NCBI GenBank assembly: GCA_964035545.1
Contig: OZ037768.1
Coordinates: forward strand, 6,811,241 to 6,875,240
Length of the DNA: 64,000 nucleotides
Direction: 5' to 3'
Source: Bugula neritina
Taxonomy: Eukaryota > Bryozoa > Gymnolaemata > Cheilostomatida > Bugulidae
Shown here: positions 13,896-27,139 of the stretch, in pieces
How positions within the stretch are numbered: the stretch's first letter is position 1
Layout: the number at the start of each line of letters is the position of its first letter
Notes under the pieces: generated by a model
What the model was told of the DNA's origin: nothing
Database searches by the model: none
The model's input: the letters and a program-made list of their open reading frames with translations, nothing else
Program-made: the position numbers and the translations under genes

Positions 13896-14883
13896 GAACC
13901 ATTCTAAATAATTTCTATACATATAAATATATAATAATAAAAATATAACATCATTATAATACAATTAATATTATTAATATAATTATAATATAATAATATC
14001 AACAATTAATCTACACATCATTATGAAAATTAATATCACTCTCAATTATTGATTATTAAACATAATATTAAAAATAAATTTAATTTATAATATTCATTAA
14101 TTTTAAATTTAATCATTCCTTTCGGCTTTCAGTCCTTAACCTTTAGATTTTGCCCTACCAGTAACTCAAACTGTCTAAGTCTTAAGTCTAAGCTCTGCCT
14201 CTAGCATCCTTGATTTAGAAATAGATTATAATAATAATTAATAAATTATTATAAAATAAAAATTATAAATTTATAATGATGATCATAATGACCACCAGTA
14301 CTAAAGAAAAAAAAAGGTAACGTAAACGTGTTGTATAAATCAACCCAATGTTATCTAAATCTAATAACTAACTATAAGTATAAGGTGACTAAAAAAGCAA
14401 TTTAACTTTTAACGAAAATATTAGCTTGTAGCACTAGTAGTAGTTGTATAAACGATTCAAAGTCAACAGCGAACACAAATAACTACGAGTACAATAAGTA
14501 TAACTACTAGTACTACTAGGATTAAAAGTATTTTACCAAAGGCTTAACGATCACACATTAGTTTACTATAAGTCAATTCTCCCGCGTAATTAGTATTAAA
14601 TTCACGGCCTTTTATGCATCGGCTGCTGTTTAATCAAAAGTTTTTCCAATACAATTTTTATTGCATATGGCTTACCATTGAATAAAACAAAATCATGCTC
14701 TTGTTCACTTTGTTAGCGTGATATATTATGCCTTTCTCTGGTCATTTTTCTAACTGCGTTTTTTTAAGAAGTTTTGCTCCTGAAAAGAATATCTTCACTT
14801 GACAACGCGCCAGTAACGAACTATGCAAACGAGTTAGCAACTCGAATATTCCCACGGCATAAGCGTATTTTTACAAATAGTTC

Positions 14884-15028
14884 TATAAGCAGCTTCAAGT
14901 TGGGGGTGAATAAGTGCAGTAATTTAGAATTCTTGAACTTAGAGTTAGGGATTTTATAAGCCCCAACTCTAAACTGGAGAACTGCAAACTATTAGCACTC
15001 AGTTATCCCAACCTGGAGCTGCTTCTAG
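14884..15028. mobile_element. Palindromic foldback (MITE-like) element, copy 2
   Basis: This is the same family as 13750-13895. The left arm (TATAAGCAGCTTC, GTTGGGGGTGAATAAGTGCAG) pairs with the reverse complement of the right arm (AGAAGCAGCTCC, GGTTGGGATAACTGAGTGC). The centre (ACTTAGAGTTAGGG facing CCCCAACTCTAAA) continues the hairpin. It has no coding capacity. Target-site duplications are not obvious. Confidence 0.7.
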
Positions 15029-17100
15029 GATCATTCTATTTTACAGTGACGGGTACTTCTAAAAATAATATTGTCTATGTCAATGTCAATGTGATCTATG
15101 AGGAAGTTGTATTAGGGGAGCCTAATCTCAGACAGGTAAAACTATGATTGAGTAGATGTTTTCGCATAACCATCAACATCACTCATTATTCTGGTAAATG
15201 CGTTTATTTTTCAAGTATGAAATTAACTTTAAGCCTCGAATTTGTGAACAAACTTTTAGTTTGGGTTTAACTCTAAGTTTATGCAAGCTTTAAGTTTAAG
15301 AATAAGTTATTAAGTTTAAAAATAAATGATTATGATTATCATTATGATTATCATCATCTTCATCTTAATCATTATCATTATGATTATGCTTCACGTTTTC
15401 ATTTTGATTAAGTTTTACTAAAAAGTAAGAGCAACTCAAACTGTAAGACTAAGAATAAGACTAAGAGTAAGAGTAACTCGGTAAGAGTAAGTTTTAATCA
15501 ATAATCACTAATCATCTAATGCTTTTAGTTTTAGTTTTATTTTTAATTTATATAATAATATATGATTATCGGCTCAGTCTTACTCTTAGTCTGAATCTCC
15601 CATAATGATTAAATAATGATAAAATACATAATATTAATTGAAATAATAATTGTAATGGTACATTGTGATTAATAGAAATAAATAATGATGACGATAAATA
15701 ATTAAATCATAATTAATCTAAGACTAATGTTACTGTTATCTCAAAAAATTAAAAATTGTTATTATTAGAAATGTGAATATCTGATAACTCAACTTCAGGA
15801 CTGAAAGTAAAAGTCAAAGTTGATCTCAATGTGTGAACCAACTCTGGATTCTTACTTCTTAGTACCTCACTAATATTGATAGTCATAGTGATACTCAATA
15901 ACTCATACTTTAAGTCTAAGTCATTTAGTAACTCAACTGTAAGTGTAATAACTAATAAGTAGCACCTATAAACTTGTATAACTATACGCCTAAGGCATAA
16001 ACTAAAAGTTAAAGGTTAGCATTGGTATTATAACAATAATTATCTCCGACTCTTGGTTATCATTATGATCATAGTATTGATATATCATTACTTACAATTT
16101 GAGTTACTAACTCTAAGGTATGTACAATCATTATTATATTACAATATTAGTTGTTGTCAATTATTAGTGATTACTTTCAGTACACTTTGCTGGTTAATTA
16201 TAGTTGTTAATACTGTTGTTATTATTATTACAATCTGAATAAATCATAAATATCATTGTGATTGTCATTAACATTATATAATATTATTATTTGTAATTGT
16301 CATTGTGTGAAATGGCAAAATGAAAGTCAAGTGATGGCATGAAGCAGAGTATTAACCTTTGAATTCAAATTTTCCAACCTAATGACTAGGAAAATGTGAA
16401 TGTAAAAAGTAATTATAATGCTAAATATCAATATCCTGATGTCTTATAACATTGGTTTCTTGTGCTGCTTAACTTTAGGGTTGTATGCCTGTTGTAACCC
16501 GTATGGCATGCTCATACTCTTTGTGATAGCAATTATAGTACTGATACTTCCACTGCTAATAATAAATTTGAATTTTAGCAGTTTTATTTAGATTGCTTGG
16601 TCATTGTGATTAGATTTTGAGCAAGAGTATTTTTGCCGTAGTTCTGTGATTATCAAAACAACATTCCCTCAAAAAAGGGCTGTTATCCAATGAAGATAAT
16701 TTTAAATACAACAGTATAGTATTTTTATGGTCATAAGTTTTTAACTAAAGTTTTAGTTTATGAAATCTATCCTAATCAATAAATACTCAATGAGTTTATT
16801 GATGATTTGTAGACAGTCTGAGTATTCAGGGCAGTAGGTTATATATAAAATAATAACTTGGTAACAACCTCCTTCTGCAATGGATATAAAATGTTCTTAT
16901 TTTTAGTACCAACGGAAAATTTTTTTAAAAAGGAGACATTAGAGACAATTTGGCAGCTTTAAACTTCTTAGATTTATATTTTACAGTGAAAATCTTGTTT
17001 CCCAATTGCTTAGGAATCTTATATGTGGAACTACTGACAAGATAAATACAAGTCATTACCTTTTAAATCAATATAATATTTATTGTAGTTTAAAATAAAG

Positions 17101-19638
17101 ATGGAAAGTCGAAGCCATTCACTTGGCCCTCAGCTTACTAAATCCAGTCTCATTACAGCTATCCCACATAACCATAGGCAAATTATTTGTGCCAGATTAG
17201 ATATTTTCGACAACTGGAAGAAATTCATTGGACATATAAAAGCTAAAGATGGGATAAATCCTAGATATTCAGACCTTCAAGTATGTATTTTTGACCAAGT
17301 AAAAGAGCGGCGTCACGGAAGTCCGACAGATTCAATATTATCGGACTGGAAGACACTTCGTCCCACAATTGGGGATTTTGTTGATATACTGAAATTTAGT
17401 GAACTAGAATCTACAGCAGAGTATATCCACTCTAAAGTCCTTCAGTTAGGACCGATTAAAAAGCCTGCCGAAGATGATGAAGGTATTTAACCGTCTTGAA
17501 GATTTTCAATAAAATTACTTATTTGCTACCTATACTTTATTTTACAAATTTATGGGCTAATCAATGGTTTTTAATTTTAATGCAATTTCACAATCAATTT
17601 ACTATAAGGCGAAAATACAAAATTTCATTTGCTGCTAGAAATTCATAATTAGTTTATCTTCAAAATTAAACCAACAGCCAAGTTCAATAACTAATGTTGA
17701 AAAATACTTCAAGAGCATTTTTCATTTTTATTGACAAATATAATTGTATCAAAGCTATTCTTATATGGTTGCGATATCAGAGCTCTGTGTTTCATTGCAT
17801 ATTAATTTTGGTATTTCAAAAAAAAATTATTTTAAAAGTCATTGGCAGCTAAAAATCTTGTATTGTAGTTACGACGTGACCATATACAGAAATAAATATG
17901 TTACCTTTTTTTTGTAGGTCGAGCGGTTTCTCTTACTGTTAACCCTGATTCTTTCTCGCCGCCAGTAGCCAGCTTTGCTGTTGGAGGTAGAGTTTCTCAG
18001 TACCCGTCACTGCTGGACTATGAGACTGAAGAGAGCCTGAAATGTAAGTCTTCATTCTGTAAATCTTTGTTTAAGTTTTGAGTCAAGTGAAACTTTGTCT
18101 TGTTATGAAGTATCCTAATCACATAACAATTGGAATTTCTAGTATACATGAGCAGCCAACCAGAGCCTATACCTTTCTATTCATACCCTGAGGTTGATTT
18201 GTTTACGGATGGGTTCAACCAAGCAAATTTGGATTATGGAGGTAGATTTCTTGGCAAAGGCGGATATGGTGAAGTTTATTTAGGTATGCAGTTGCTACTG
18301 TGACTTTACACAGAATATACTGGATACAATAGTATGCCGGATTAAACTTGAAACTTTTTGCAATCTTTGCTGGGCATTTATTTCAAATGTTTTTTCTAGT
18401 ATTTTTAAAAAACCTGCTTGTCACCAACTAAACTGGCATTTATAAACTATTATCTGTTTGTTTTATTAAAAAAGCATATACACTTCTTAGGTTTAGGTTG
18501 GAACTTCAGCAGCTTGAACTTTGAGCACAATGTAAATGTAGTAATTTATTATAGTATACATGTTGTTTAATTTTCATGTCTGTAATTTTGTAATCAGCTT
18601 ACTCCTTTTTTTATCTCTTATAGATGGTCCAGCTGTCATGTAATGTATAAATATTTGCTTATTTATATATTTTAGGGAAGATAAGAATTCCACAGAGGGA
18701 TGACCTATTAGTGGCTGTGAAACGATTCAATGAGTCTTCCATCGAGTATCTGAAGCAGTTCAGGACGGAGTTAGAGGTCATCTTCATGAACTGCCATCAC
18801 CCAAACTTGCTTACCATTAAAGGGATCTGTACAGAGAAGTCCTTTTGTGTCATATATGAATATATGGAGAAGGGAACTCTGGATCAACATCTGGTAAAAT
18901 ATAAAGCTATGGCGTTTTTGGTTTATACCATATGCTATTTATTTCACTACAGTCACTGGAGTTTATGCATTCCCATGTTTGACTGTATAAGCCATTCTAT
19001 GTTTTGTACTAAGTGTGCATATGAATAGATGGCATGCAATACATATTATATTTCTTAGATGTCACCAGCTCAACATAATGGAGCTTTAAGTTCTGCCCAG
19101 CGTATAAATATTGCTATAGACGTGGCTCAAGGCATCTCCTGGTTACACACGGGAAACAAGGATGCGATTGTTCACCGCGACATCAAACCGTCAGTAATTC
19201 ATGATTTAATGCCACCTTTATCATGCATCATTTTTCAATATGTGGCTCTGTGTGATATATTTCAGGTTTTTTCTTCCACTACTTAGTAATATCTCACATT
19301 AACTTATGACTCTAGAGAATTGTGAGTCATTTAATTTAAAATAAGTCTATATGTATTAATACACTTTATTTGGGTTTGTTGTGGCAGGGCAAATATATTG
19401 CTTGATCAGGGAATGAGGGCTAAGGTTGGAGACTATGGGTTGGTCAGAGTGCAGACGTACAAGGATAACTCCCATACCAATACTACAGTAGATGTACGAG
19501 GAAGCAAGTTCTATATGCCGCCTGAAGCCAACATCGGTGTCGTATCACCCAAATGGGATGTATATTCTTTTGGTGTAGTAAGTTGTTTTTATGTACATTC
19601 TAGCGATATTCACCATATTATGTATTCAGTCTATATTA

Positions 19639-19713
<75 letters not shown>

Positions 19714-20490
19714 TATAAGATTCATGATACGACTAATATAATAGACTATTTAATGCTTTAATAAAAATAGTGTTGTAACTTGCCTATACTTTATGTTTCT
19801 CTACAAAATGCTAGATTTTGCTTAGCCCCTATTTTTGGTTATTAATTTAGCACTTAATTTGAGATCTAGCTGCTCATATTTTTGTGTTTGCATGATCTAC
19901 TCTTTATGCTGCAATTATTTGCTAAAATCTCGACCTCAAAATATTTTCTTGCTATTTTTGAGATCAATTTGAGGCAAATTGGTTGTGGAAACAAAAGTAT
20001 GTCAAATGTTAAAATGCAGTATCTGGGTCTAGGTTGATAGATTTTATGCTCAATAAAAGGTGTCTTCTCCTATTATTGGTAAAGCCGAATTTCTTCTGTT
20101 TCTAGGTGCTGCTGGAGCTACTGTTTGCCAAAGGCCCTACTCATCTTGATGAAGATGGATACTGTGAGAAAATGGTGGGTTTAGAGCCTTTACAAAAATA
20201 TTAATGAGTGTTTTTCTAAGAGTAAATCTATTCACGAGTTTGTATCTAAAGTCATATTATTCTGGTTGCTTTGGAATCTACTGTAGATTGAATATGTTTC
20301 CAATGAAGAATGTGAGAAAGATCCACTTACCCTGTTGGATCCACTTTGTGATTGGAATCAACATATTGCTCAACAGCTTCTGGAGCTTGTAAAGCGTTGC
20401 GCATTAAGACGAAAAGATCGTCTTAGCATATGTGGGAGTGAGCACAGTGTGTTAGAAACGTTGCTACGAATCCAAGCACAGATGAACTGA
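17101..20490 (+). CDS. IRAK4: IRAK4/Pelle-type death-domain serine/threonine kinase (486 aa)
   Basis: Eight exons: 17101-17482, 17918-18043, 18143-18283, 18676-18893, 19059-19189, 19388-19577, 20106-20174 and 20287-20490. They sum to 1461 nt and close in frame; human IRAK4 has 460 aa. Residues about 20-115 form a death domain ([15 protein letters not shown], then [10 protein letters not shown] and TIGDFVDIL). The kinase domain follows: P-loop [16 protein letters not shown]-type lysine in VAVKRF, hinge [11 protein letters not shown] with a Tyr gatekeeper as in IRAK4, catalytic loop HRDIKPANILL, VGDYG in place of DFG, PPE in place of APE, then DVYSFGVV. All catalytic residues are present, so it should be active. 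IRAK4 works in the Myddosome, linking Toll/IL-1 receptors and MyD88 to NF-kB. The ATG at 17101 is the only start that keeps the death domain. Confidence 0.9.
19642..19710. repeat. (TA)n microsatellite in IRAK4 intron 6
   Basis: A nearly pure TA run of about 70 bp begins about 65 bp after the exon 6 donor at 19577. It creates a long spurious Ile/Tyr tail in the read-through frame. Confidence 0.95.
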
Positions 20491-20686
20491 AGATTTTTTC
20501 ATTGATATGTGTGTGAAGAGTTGATATTTGGGTATTTTATTGTATACTTGATGAATGCATTATTTTTAGATTTATTTTACTCGATTTATGTTTACCATAC
20601 CTATTTTTTATCTATTTTCAATTATATAAAATTTATACACTGTAAAATTAAACCTTGTAGTCAGGACTAAGTTGTACAAAACTTTA

Positions 20687-20692
20687 AATAAA
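20687..20692 (+). terminator. Polyadenylation signal AATAAA of IRAK4
   Basis: A canonical AATAAA lies about 200 bp after the IRAK4 stop codon at 20490 and before the GLMP start. Position and sequence fit; no transcript evidence is available. Confidence 0.6.
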
Positions 20693-21316
20693 TATAGCTA
20701 TTCGTAAACACAAGGTCTTTTTCTTTACACCAACTATTAAAGCACCACATCCTGGTTTTAGCTTTATTAATTTATTTGTATCCTTGTAAATTTGTGTTTT
20801 GATTAACTAAAGTTTTTGTGAATTGTTGTGTGTAATACATACCAGAAATATTCAGTGGTCACTGTTCACTTTCGGCCCACTGCCTATAGTGTTTTACTAT
20901 TTCTAATCCACCATTTTACTGGATAAATGGTTATTAGCAATACTGGAATAAATCATTGGCTTATGTTATTAACGAGTGTAGTTATCCCCCAGGGAAATTT
21001 TGCTTCAATACATTTAACCATTGAACTATAACTATAGTTTTAGTTCAGTGCACTTAACCATCTCTGGCGTTTTAGTTTGTAATTTCGAGTTATCCTCTAT
21101 TGCTACCAGAAATCACTTTTAATAGAAAGCAGTGAAATGGAATAATTATTCATTTCAATGACCAAAAGTCTAAATAACTTTGCATAGTTTGTGACGGTCA
21201 ATTGATGACCGGACACAAAAATAATACAGAATTCAGCTACATACAATGATCATGTGATCAGGTAGATTGTTTTTTCATGTGACCCAGTCGTAGTGTAGGA
21301 TTGGAAGTGAATAAAT

Positions 21317-24300
21317 ATGAAGTTGAACTCCATGGCTCGACAGATTTTCCCAGATTCCAGTTTCTGGTTGAAAATTGTCGTAGGTTTGTTAGCCATAAGC
21401 CAGACAACTGCTAGTGGTCTCACAGAGTTTGAAAGAACATATGAAAGAACGGTAATACTAATTTATTTCATTATTTTTTTCATTTTGAATTTGTTATGCT
21501 TATACTTATAGTTATAGTTATACTTATAGTTATACTTATACTAAACTGTTATACTAATAGTAATACTTATTAGTTATTCATATTGATTTTGAAATTGAAG
21601 TTCATGAGTTTATTTCGTTTTCTCATTCTGTGCCTCTTCAGTATGCTTATCATTATTATTATGGAAAATTCTTGGCGGTATCAGCCTATCAAGCACTTGA
21701 TGTATGATGCTCTAAAAGATGCTAAGCTATTGGCTTATACAAGTCTATGTAGGCCTATAATCGATTATGCGAATGTGGTTTGGGATCCTGCGGCTAAAAG
21801 TAAGGTGCATGATATAGAGCTGGTCCAGAACAGCGCCATACGGTTCATAAGCAATACAAAGGGACGCGCTGACAGTGTATCTGAGGCGAGAGATGAGTTA
21901 GGACTCCGGTCGCTGAAAGACAGACAAAAAAATCATTGACTGTGCTTACTGACCTAAATTCTTTAAAATGAGGATCGACACCGATCTCTATCCAGAGCCT
22001 ATGACGAGATTATTGAAGACAGGGAGCTTGTAACTGTAACCACTCGAGCGGCTGCCAGAGGAGAGCTTGTCTCTATATCATCTAGGAAAAACATATTCCA
22101 CACTGGTTTTCTGCCACGAACAATTCGTGAAATGCGCGAAGAATATAATAACTAATCACAAAACGGCAAGTGCTGTAACAAGTGCTAACCCTGGTCTAAT
22201 GTAAGCTGTAACTAGAGGCTTCCCTGTAGACTCTCCAGTTGCTGCGGAAGTCCTACCTCAACTGAGGTAATAATAAACTGAGGTAATAATGGGTGTAACT
22301 AACGTAATTAATGAAGATTAACATATTCATATTCACTATCATATTGTTGTAGTTTTTGGTGTCACTACAATTGTGGATAATGTGTGTGCGTGCATGTGTG
22401 TGTTGCAATGCTAGAACATAACTCTTTGCATGCGTATTTGAAAGAGAGAGAACAGTACTTGCGATTGTAGAAGACCGATTATATTTGTAACACTAATTAA
22501 CAAGTGAAATTACATCGAGGCAAAAGTAACTAATAACGGTAGAGATTGCACATCAGTACATGGGTTATCACAATGGTAAATTCAGTAGCCCGGTGTGCTT
22601 GGGCGCGAGGAAGGTCTTCCTTATTAAGGCAAGCTGGGCTCTGATTGGTTCATAGCTTCCGGCGGTGGGGGTCGCGAGGGGCCGTTGCGGCACCTTGCAT
22701 GGCTGTCCATGGAGAGTGCAGCCTAAAGGAATGCCATAATACAGTTTGATTGTAATACAATTGTCCTGATGCATGGACATGGTTCCAAGCGTGACCTGTG
22801 GAAGGGGGGTAACACAGCATGCCCCACGGCCATCACAATATTAATCGTACTTCTTTTAACTTTAAGTTTGGAACTAATAATACTATTTTGCTTATAGTTA
22901 TATTTTAAAATCTGAGTTTCAAATTTTAGTTCGAGTTGTTGTACAGTCTTGAAATTTTTTGTGTTTAATTATAGTACTATCATTTGCGTTATAATTATTT
23001 TATGGGCATCATTATTATTTACTGAGGTCGCATAAATTATAATATAAATTAGTATAAATATTATTGCATGATGATGATAGTTAATCAAAATAAAATTCCA
23101 GATACAACTTGGAGTTTGTATGCTGGTGAGTATTGAATATATAGCAATTATATTTTATTTGTTTATATTGGGCTTTTATCATCAATTATTATATTCCTAG
23201 TCTATTTGATTATTATTTCAGAGCAAAGAAAGCAGAATTTACACCGGAGCATAAGTCTAAAATTAGTGAACTAGTGCAATTTTAGTGAATTAGTGCAATA
23301 CTATCTTCATATATTTAGCTATATATGCATGTATGAAAACTTTGGCCTATTTGTGACTAATTAAAAGTTTTGCTATTTTATTTGCAGTTAAGCACCTTAG
23401 CAGAAAATCCAGATTGTGAGGAATTGTGGTGTACTAACTCAACTTTTACTGGAGGAGCTCTTACACATATTGTTGGCACCGGGCCAAAAGATGAACTCCA
23501 TCATTTACTTTCGACTGTTGGAGCACCCACTTTGTTGATTTCGAGAACAAAGCTTGGTGCCAAGCTGTCTGTAAATTATACTAACTATGGCAACATCTCC
23601 TCTGTCAGCTATCCTGAAGATATGGTTGAGCACAGTTTAGGCTTAATATTTTCCAGTGTAAGTAATTTTGTTTTTGCTTTTCAAACTGGGGCCATAAAAT
23701 GATATCGAGTTTTTATATCTGTGACAACTCTCAATGTATGTTACAGATTTATGAGTTTGATGACTACAAAGATAAAGCAGATTTAAGTTCATATGACAAT
23801 TCTTATGTTTTTCGTCATGACCTGACTAATCTGCAGTGGACTCTAACCAGGATGAACACTGATGATAGTTCATCGCAATCGGTTATGGTAAATGCTACGT
23901 CTTCAGGAAACGATACACTTTTGTCTGGAGATGGTCACTTGAGTTTCATTGTGAGTTCATTTTTGATGAGTCCATACAATACTAACTATTTTTAGTTTTA
24001 TTGAAGTTATAACAGAATATACCAATGGAGTCTTCTCTCGAATATCAAGTATCCGAATTATAGTTAGACCTACCTAACCAGTAACCATAATACCAAATTA
24101 CACTAAATATAATAGAGAATAAGGTTCTTAATGTAATTACAAGCATATTTTTCAGATAAGGTATGATGGAAAAGATGGCCGAATAGACTCAGTACCTCAC
24201 ATGGAGCACACTGCTAACTCTTCAGTCATAACGATTATTATGTCGAAATTTAGAACTCGTTTTGAACATTCCAGGTCAGTTACCAGGCTATTGCCACCAC

Positions 24301-26089
24301 TGTTCTATTTTTTATTCATTTTGTTACTCTATTTTTACAATCAGTTGAACATTTATTTCATTTTACAGTGGTGCTGTAAACATGTATAGTGCGAACCACT
24401 TGATTGTGTAATGTTCCTTCATTTTTTTATGTTGGTATTTTGCATTCACCAGCTTAAATCTTTAATTTATTTTAATATATAATTGCATTTAGCAAAAGAA
24501 AATAGTGATTATATTCTATTGAACTTTTATGTTGTAGCAACATTTTATTACTTTGGTATTTAATGTAACATGAGTTTTGGTATGTTTGATTTTAAGTGTT
24601 TTTAATGCCATGAAAAACATTTACAACATTATAAAAATTAGGGGTTCTTTGTAAAATCAGAGGTGCTGTCAAGTTAATGCTCTATAAATATGTATGAACA
24701 GATTTGCGATAGAGCTAGTGATGTTTAGTACAGATGAAAAAGGACTCAAACAGGATGCTACACAAGTGCACACCTCCAACTCTCTAGATGATGAATATTC
24801 ACCAGGTGTCTTCCAGGTAGTAACTTCACATTGTCTTATTTTAAGAATCTGAACATAAATTTAATATGTTTTGTGGTTTGTTTTTGATATATTATATAAT
24901 GGAATCTTGCACTAAGTTGTGACATAGTCTCTGGTTTCAAATCCTAATTCTCTGGTGATTGAATGAAACAACACCCTGAAGATAGTTTTAAATGTTTTTT
25001 TTTTGTATTTCATTGGTCAGCAGTTTGTGTTCTGTAAAGAGATTTCCATCTACAGAAAGCTGCCATGTCCAGTCCGCTAGTTGTGTAGATATAATGTATT
25101 TGCTTTGTATTAATTTTGAGTTTCAATAAAGACAGAAATTGATGATTTCATTCAGCAAAATTTTGAATATATCAGCTTAATGAAAAATATTTCAATTTTT
25201 AGATGACAAACTGGCTGCCCGACGAAAACAAGAAGAGAGAGGATGCGTGGGGCTATGCTCAGTGGAAACCAGCTATGTACACTGCCCTAGAAAGGAAGAA
25301 TGCTGATCTTAGTCATGCCACATCCTACCCAAACCTTCCGGAAGATAAACAAGACACACTCAACAACATTGTGCCTAGTAGAACTCTCTTCCGCTCATAT
25401 TTTGGTGGCCAGTTTGATCAGGTAGGTGATAGTTCTATTAACCATTAAACGAATAAAAGAATTGTGTGCATGAAATTGGTTGACTTGCATTTATAATAAT
25501 ATTTAGGTTATCTATTATTTGTTTTATAGTTTTATTATGTAATAGTTTTTCTTGTTATGTACTGCACTATGTGGTAATGCAGTTTTTAAATGTAAGTATT
25601 TTTCATAATATCCTCACAAAAGTGGTGATTTTATTTCAGGTTTCAATGAATGCAACCAACGTATCTTTTGGAGTTGTCAAAGATAAATTTTACAATCATA
25701 CAAATTATCATATTTGGTAAGTATGGACTTTTATTTACATAGTTAAATTTGCATTTGGCCAAACTCTATGGTACTATTTGATGTGGAATAAAAGTCAATG
25801 AAGAGCAAAAAGTTTTGGTGCTGGTAGTTATGCTCCCTTGGTGTGAATATTGCATATAATACAATTAACAAAATATACAATAAATCTTGATGTTTTATTC
25901 AGGACAATGGCTGTTGGAATGGGCCCACCTCCAGAAGATGGTGTTTCTACAACAGTTATACTCGTAATATCGGTAGGTTTGGGTATCCCACTCGTACTCA
26001 TGATCTTTAGCTCTGTATTTGTATGTGTGAAGGCTATCAAAAGAAGAAGAGCTATGAGCGAATCTGAATACACTGCTATTAACACTTAA
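21317..26089 (+). CDS. GLMP: Glycosylated lysosomal membrane protein GLMP (441 aa)
   Basis: Eight exons: 21317-21451, 23388-23657, 23747-23950, 24156-24274, 24702-24816, 25203-25421, 25640-25716 and 25903-26089. The sum is 1326 nt, in frame; human GLMP has 406 aa. The N-terminus has a signal peptide (core FWLKIVVGLLAIS). The luminal part has many NxS/T sequons. Diagnostic blocks are SLDDEYSPGVFQ (human SIDDEYAPAVFQ), WGYAQWKPAMY, FRSYFGGQF, then MAVGMGPPPEDGVS just before the single membrane helix (VILVISVGLGIPLVLMIFSS). The short cytosolic tail ends SEYTAINT, keeping the Tyr-based YxxI lysosomal sorting signal. GLMP is the accessory subunit that stabilises the lysosomal transporter MFSD1. 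Intron 1 (1.9 kb) carries a retrotransposon remnant and a GC-rich block. The first ATG of the exon was chosen as start; a second lies five codons on. Confidence 0.92.
21664..22155 (+). mobile_element. Decayed 3' fragment of a non-LTR (LINE) retrotransposon
   Basis: The fragment lies in GLMP intron 1. An open stretch reads through motifs typical of the C-terminal end of CR1/L2/Jockey-type reverse transcriptase ORFs: AYTSLCRPIIDYANVVWDP, then QNSAIRFI and LGLRSLKDR. A frameshift and stop near 21930-21940 break it. The same ORF resumes in another frame at about 21983 (SRAYDEIIED ... FLPRTIRE) and ends at the TAA at about 22155. Two copies of ACTGAGGTAATAAT at 22259-22290 may be the repeated 3' tail. 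The element is 5'-truncated and inactive. Confidence 0.8.
22560..22835. other. Unidentified GC-rich block in GLMP intron 1
   Basis: Roughly 275 bp stands out for GC content and CpG dinucleotides (GGGCGCGAGG, TTCCGGCGGTGG, GTCGCGAGGGGCC) against the AT-rich background. It contains an inverted CCAAT box (CTGATTGGTTC) and a short palindromic stretch around GGCTGTCCATGGAGAGTGCAG. It directly follows the retrotransposon remnant. It could be part of another inserted element or an internal promoter; I do not recognise it. Confidence 0.4.
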
Positions 26090-27139
26090 TGAACTTCTTG
26101 CGCACTTTGCTTGATGTTCTGCATTGTAAATGAACTTCTATCAACTGCGTGTAATGGCGTATGTAATGCTACACCATGAGATCAGTTCATCCTAAATATT
26201 TGGAAATAACAAACAAGTGTTCCATATAATAACTATTTTTAACATTTCTTGAACTTTGATTAGCCAATAATGGTATGATTTATTTTTTGTATGCTGATTT
26301 TTTATACACTACATTCTTTTTATACACAATGCCATCTGTATACTTTGTATGTAAACTTTATTGTAATAATAATTTGTACTGTATATCATAATTGTTACGG
26401 CAAACAGAATAATTATAGTAATTGAAAAAACAGCAGTATAACCACCAACAATTAGCTGGATACAACAGTAAAGTATATGCAGTGCATGTGTGAAGATTGT
26501 GTTCTATTTCATTGCATGCACTTGTTTATATAATTATTATAAAAATAAATATAAATATGATATACACATACACAAATATAGCATCTTCAATTAGCATTTT
26601 TGGTAAAACAAACAGCAGTGACAATACAAAAAATTAGCCAATTTATGTAGTTACCCATTAATATAGGGTAAGTTAAAAATATATAATGTTTTTTGTAAAT
26701 AAAAAAATATAATAAAACCCACCAATAAATTATAGAATAATTCATGAGTCCAATCTGCAAGCATAATAATGAGTAATTTCATGATTAATTATGTTTTACC
26801 ATTACTTGTTTGTTAAACCAAATCACAGTATATATGCACATGATGATAAAATCACTTAGAGCATGTTTTTGTTTTTTTTTTCTTACAAAAATAATTAATA
26901 TACAATCAAGTCTTTCACATATACATTTTGAATTGAAAAGCAGCATAAGACATGTTCTGTTCCACTGTAAGAATAAAATGTTTATCACTTGACAGGAAGA
27001 CGAGTGTTGTCTCCTCTTCATAATAATTATTCTTCCATCTTCTCGCACAGCAAAACACAATAACACAATAATATAAAGCTCTCTCCAGTTGGTATTCTTT
27101 AACTTACAAAAATAAAGTGGATTATCAGCAGCAGGTTGC
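26090..27139. other. Convergent 3' UTR region of GLMP and the class B GPCR
   Basis: This is AT-rich DNA between two convergent stop codons. An AATAAA at 26544-26549 (+) is a reasonable poly(A) signal for GLMP. No further coding exons or repeats of note were seen. Confidence 0.5.

Larger units (their letters stand above)
12243..17100. other. Gene-poor AT-rich region between divergent genes
   Basis: This is the spacer between the divergent acidic-repeat gene (minus) and IRAK4 gene (plus), so both promoters should lie here. It is very AT-rich with many ATAATA, ATTATCATTATG and AGTAAGACTAAG-type degenerate runs (for example 15330-15400 and 15430-15500). It also holds two foldback elements, listed separately. 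An AG at about 17086, before the IRAK4 start, may be a 5' UTR acceptor. No other gene is supported. Confidence 0.6.

Noticed and set aside
22568..22780. Minus-strand 70-residue frame in the GC-rich block
   Set aside because: Open because of GC-rich composition; no splice signals and no recognisable motif.
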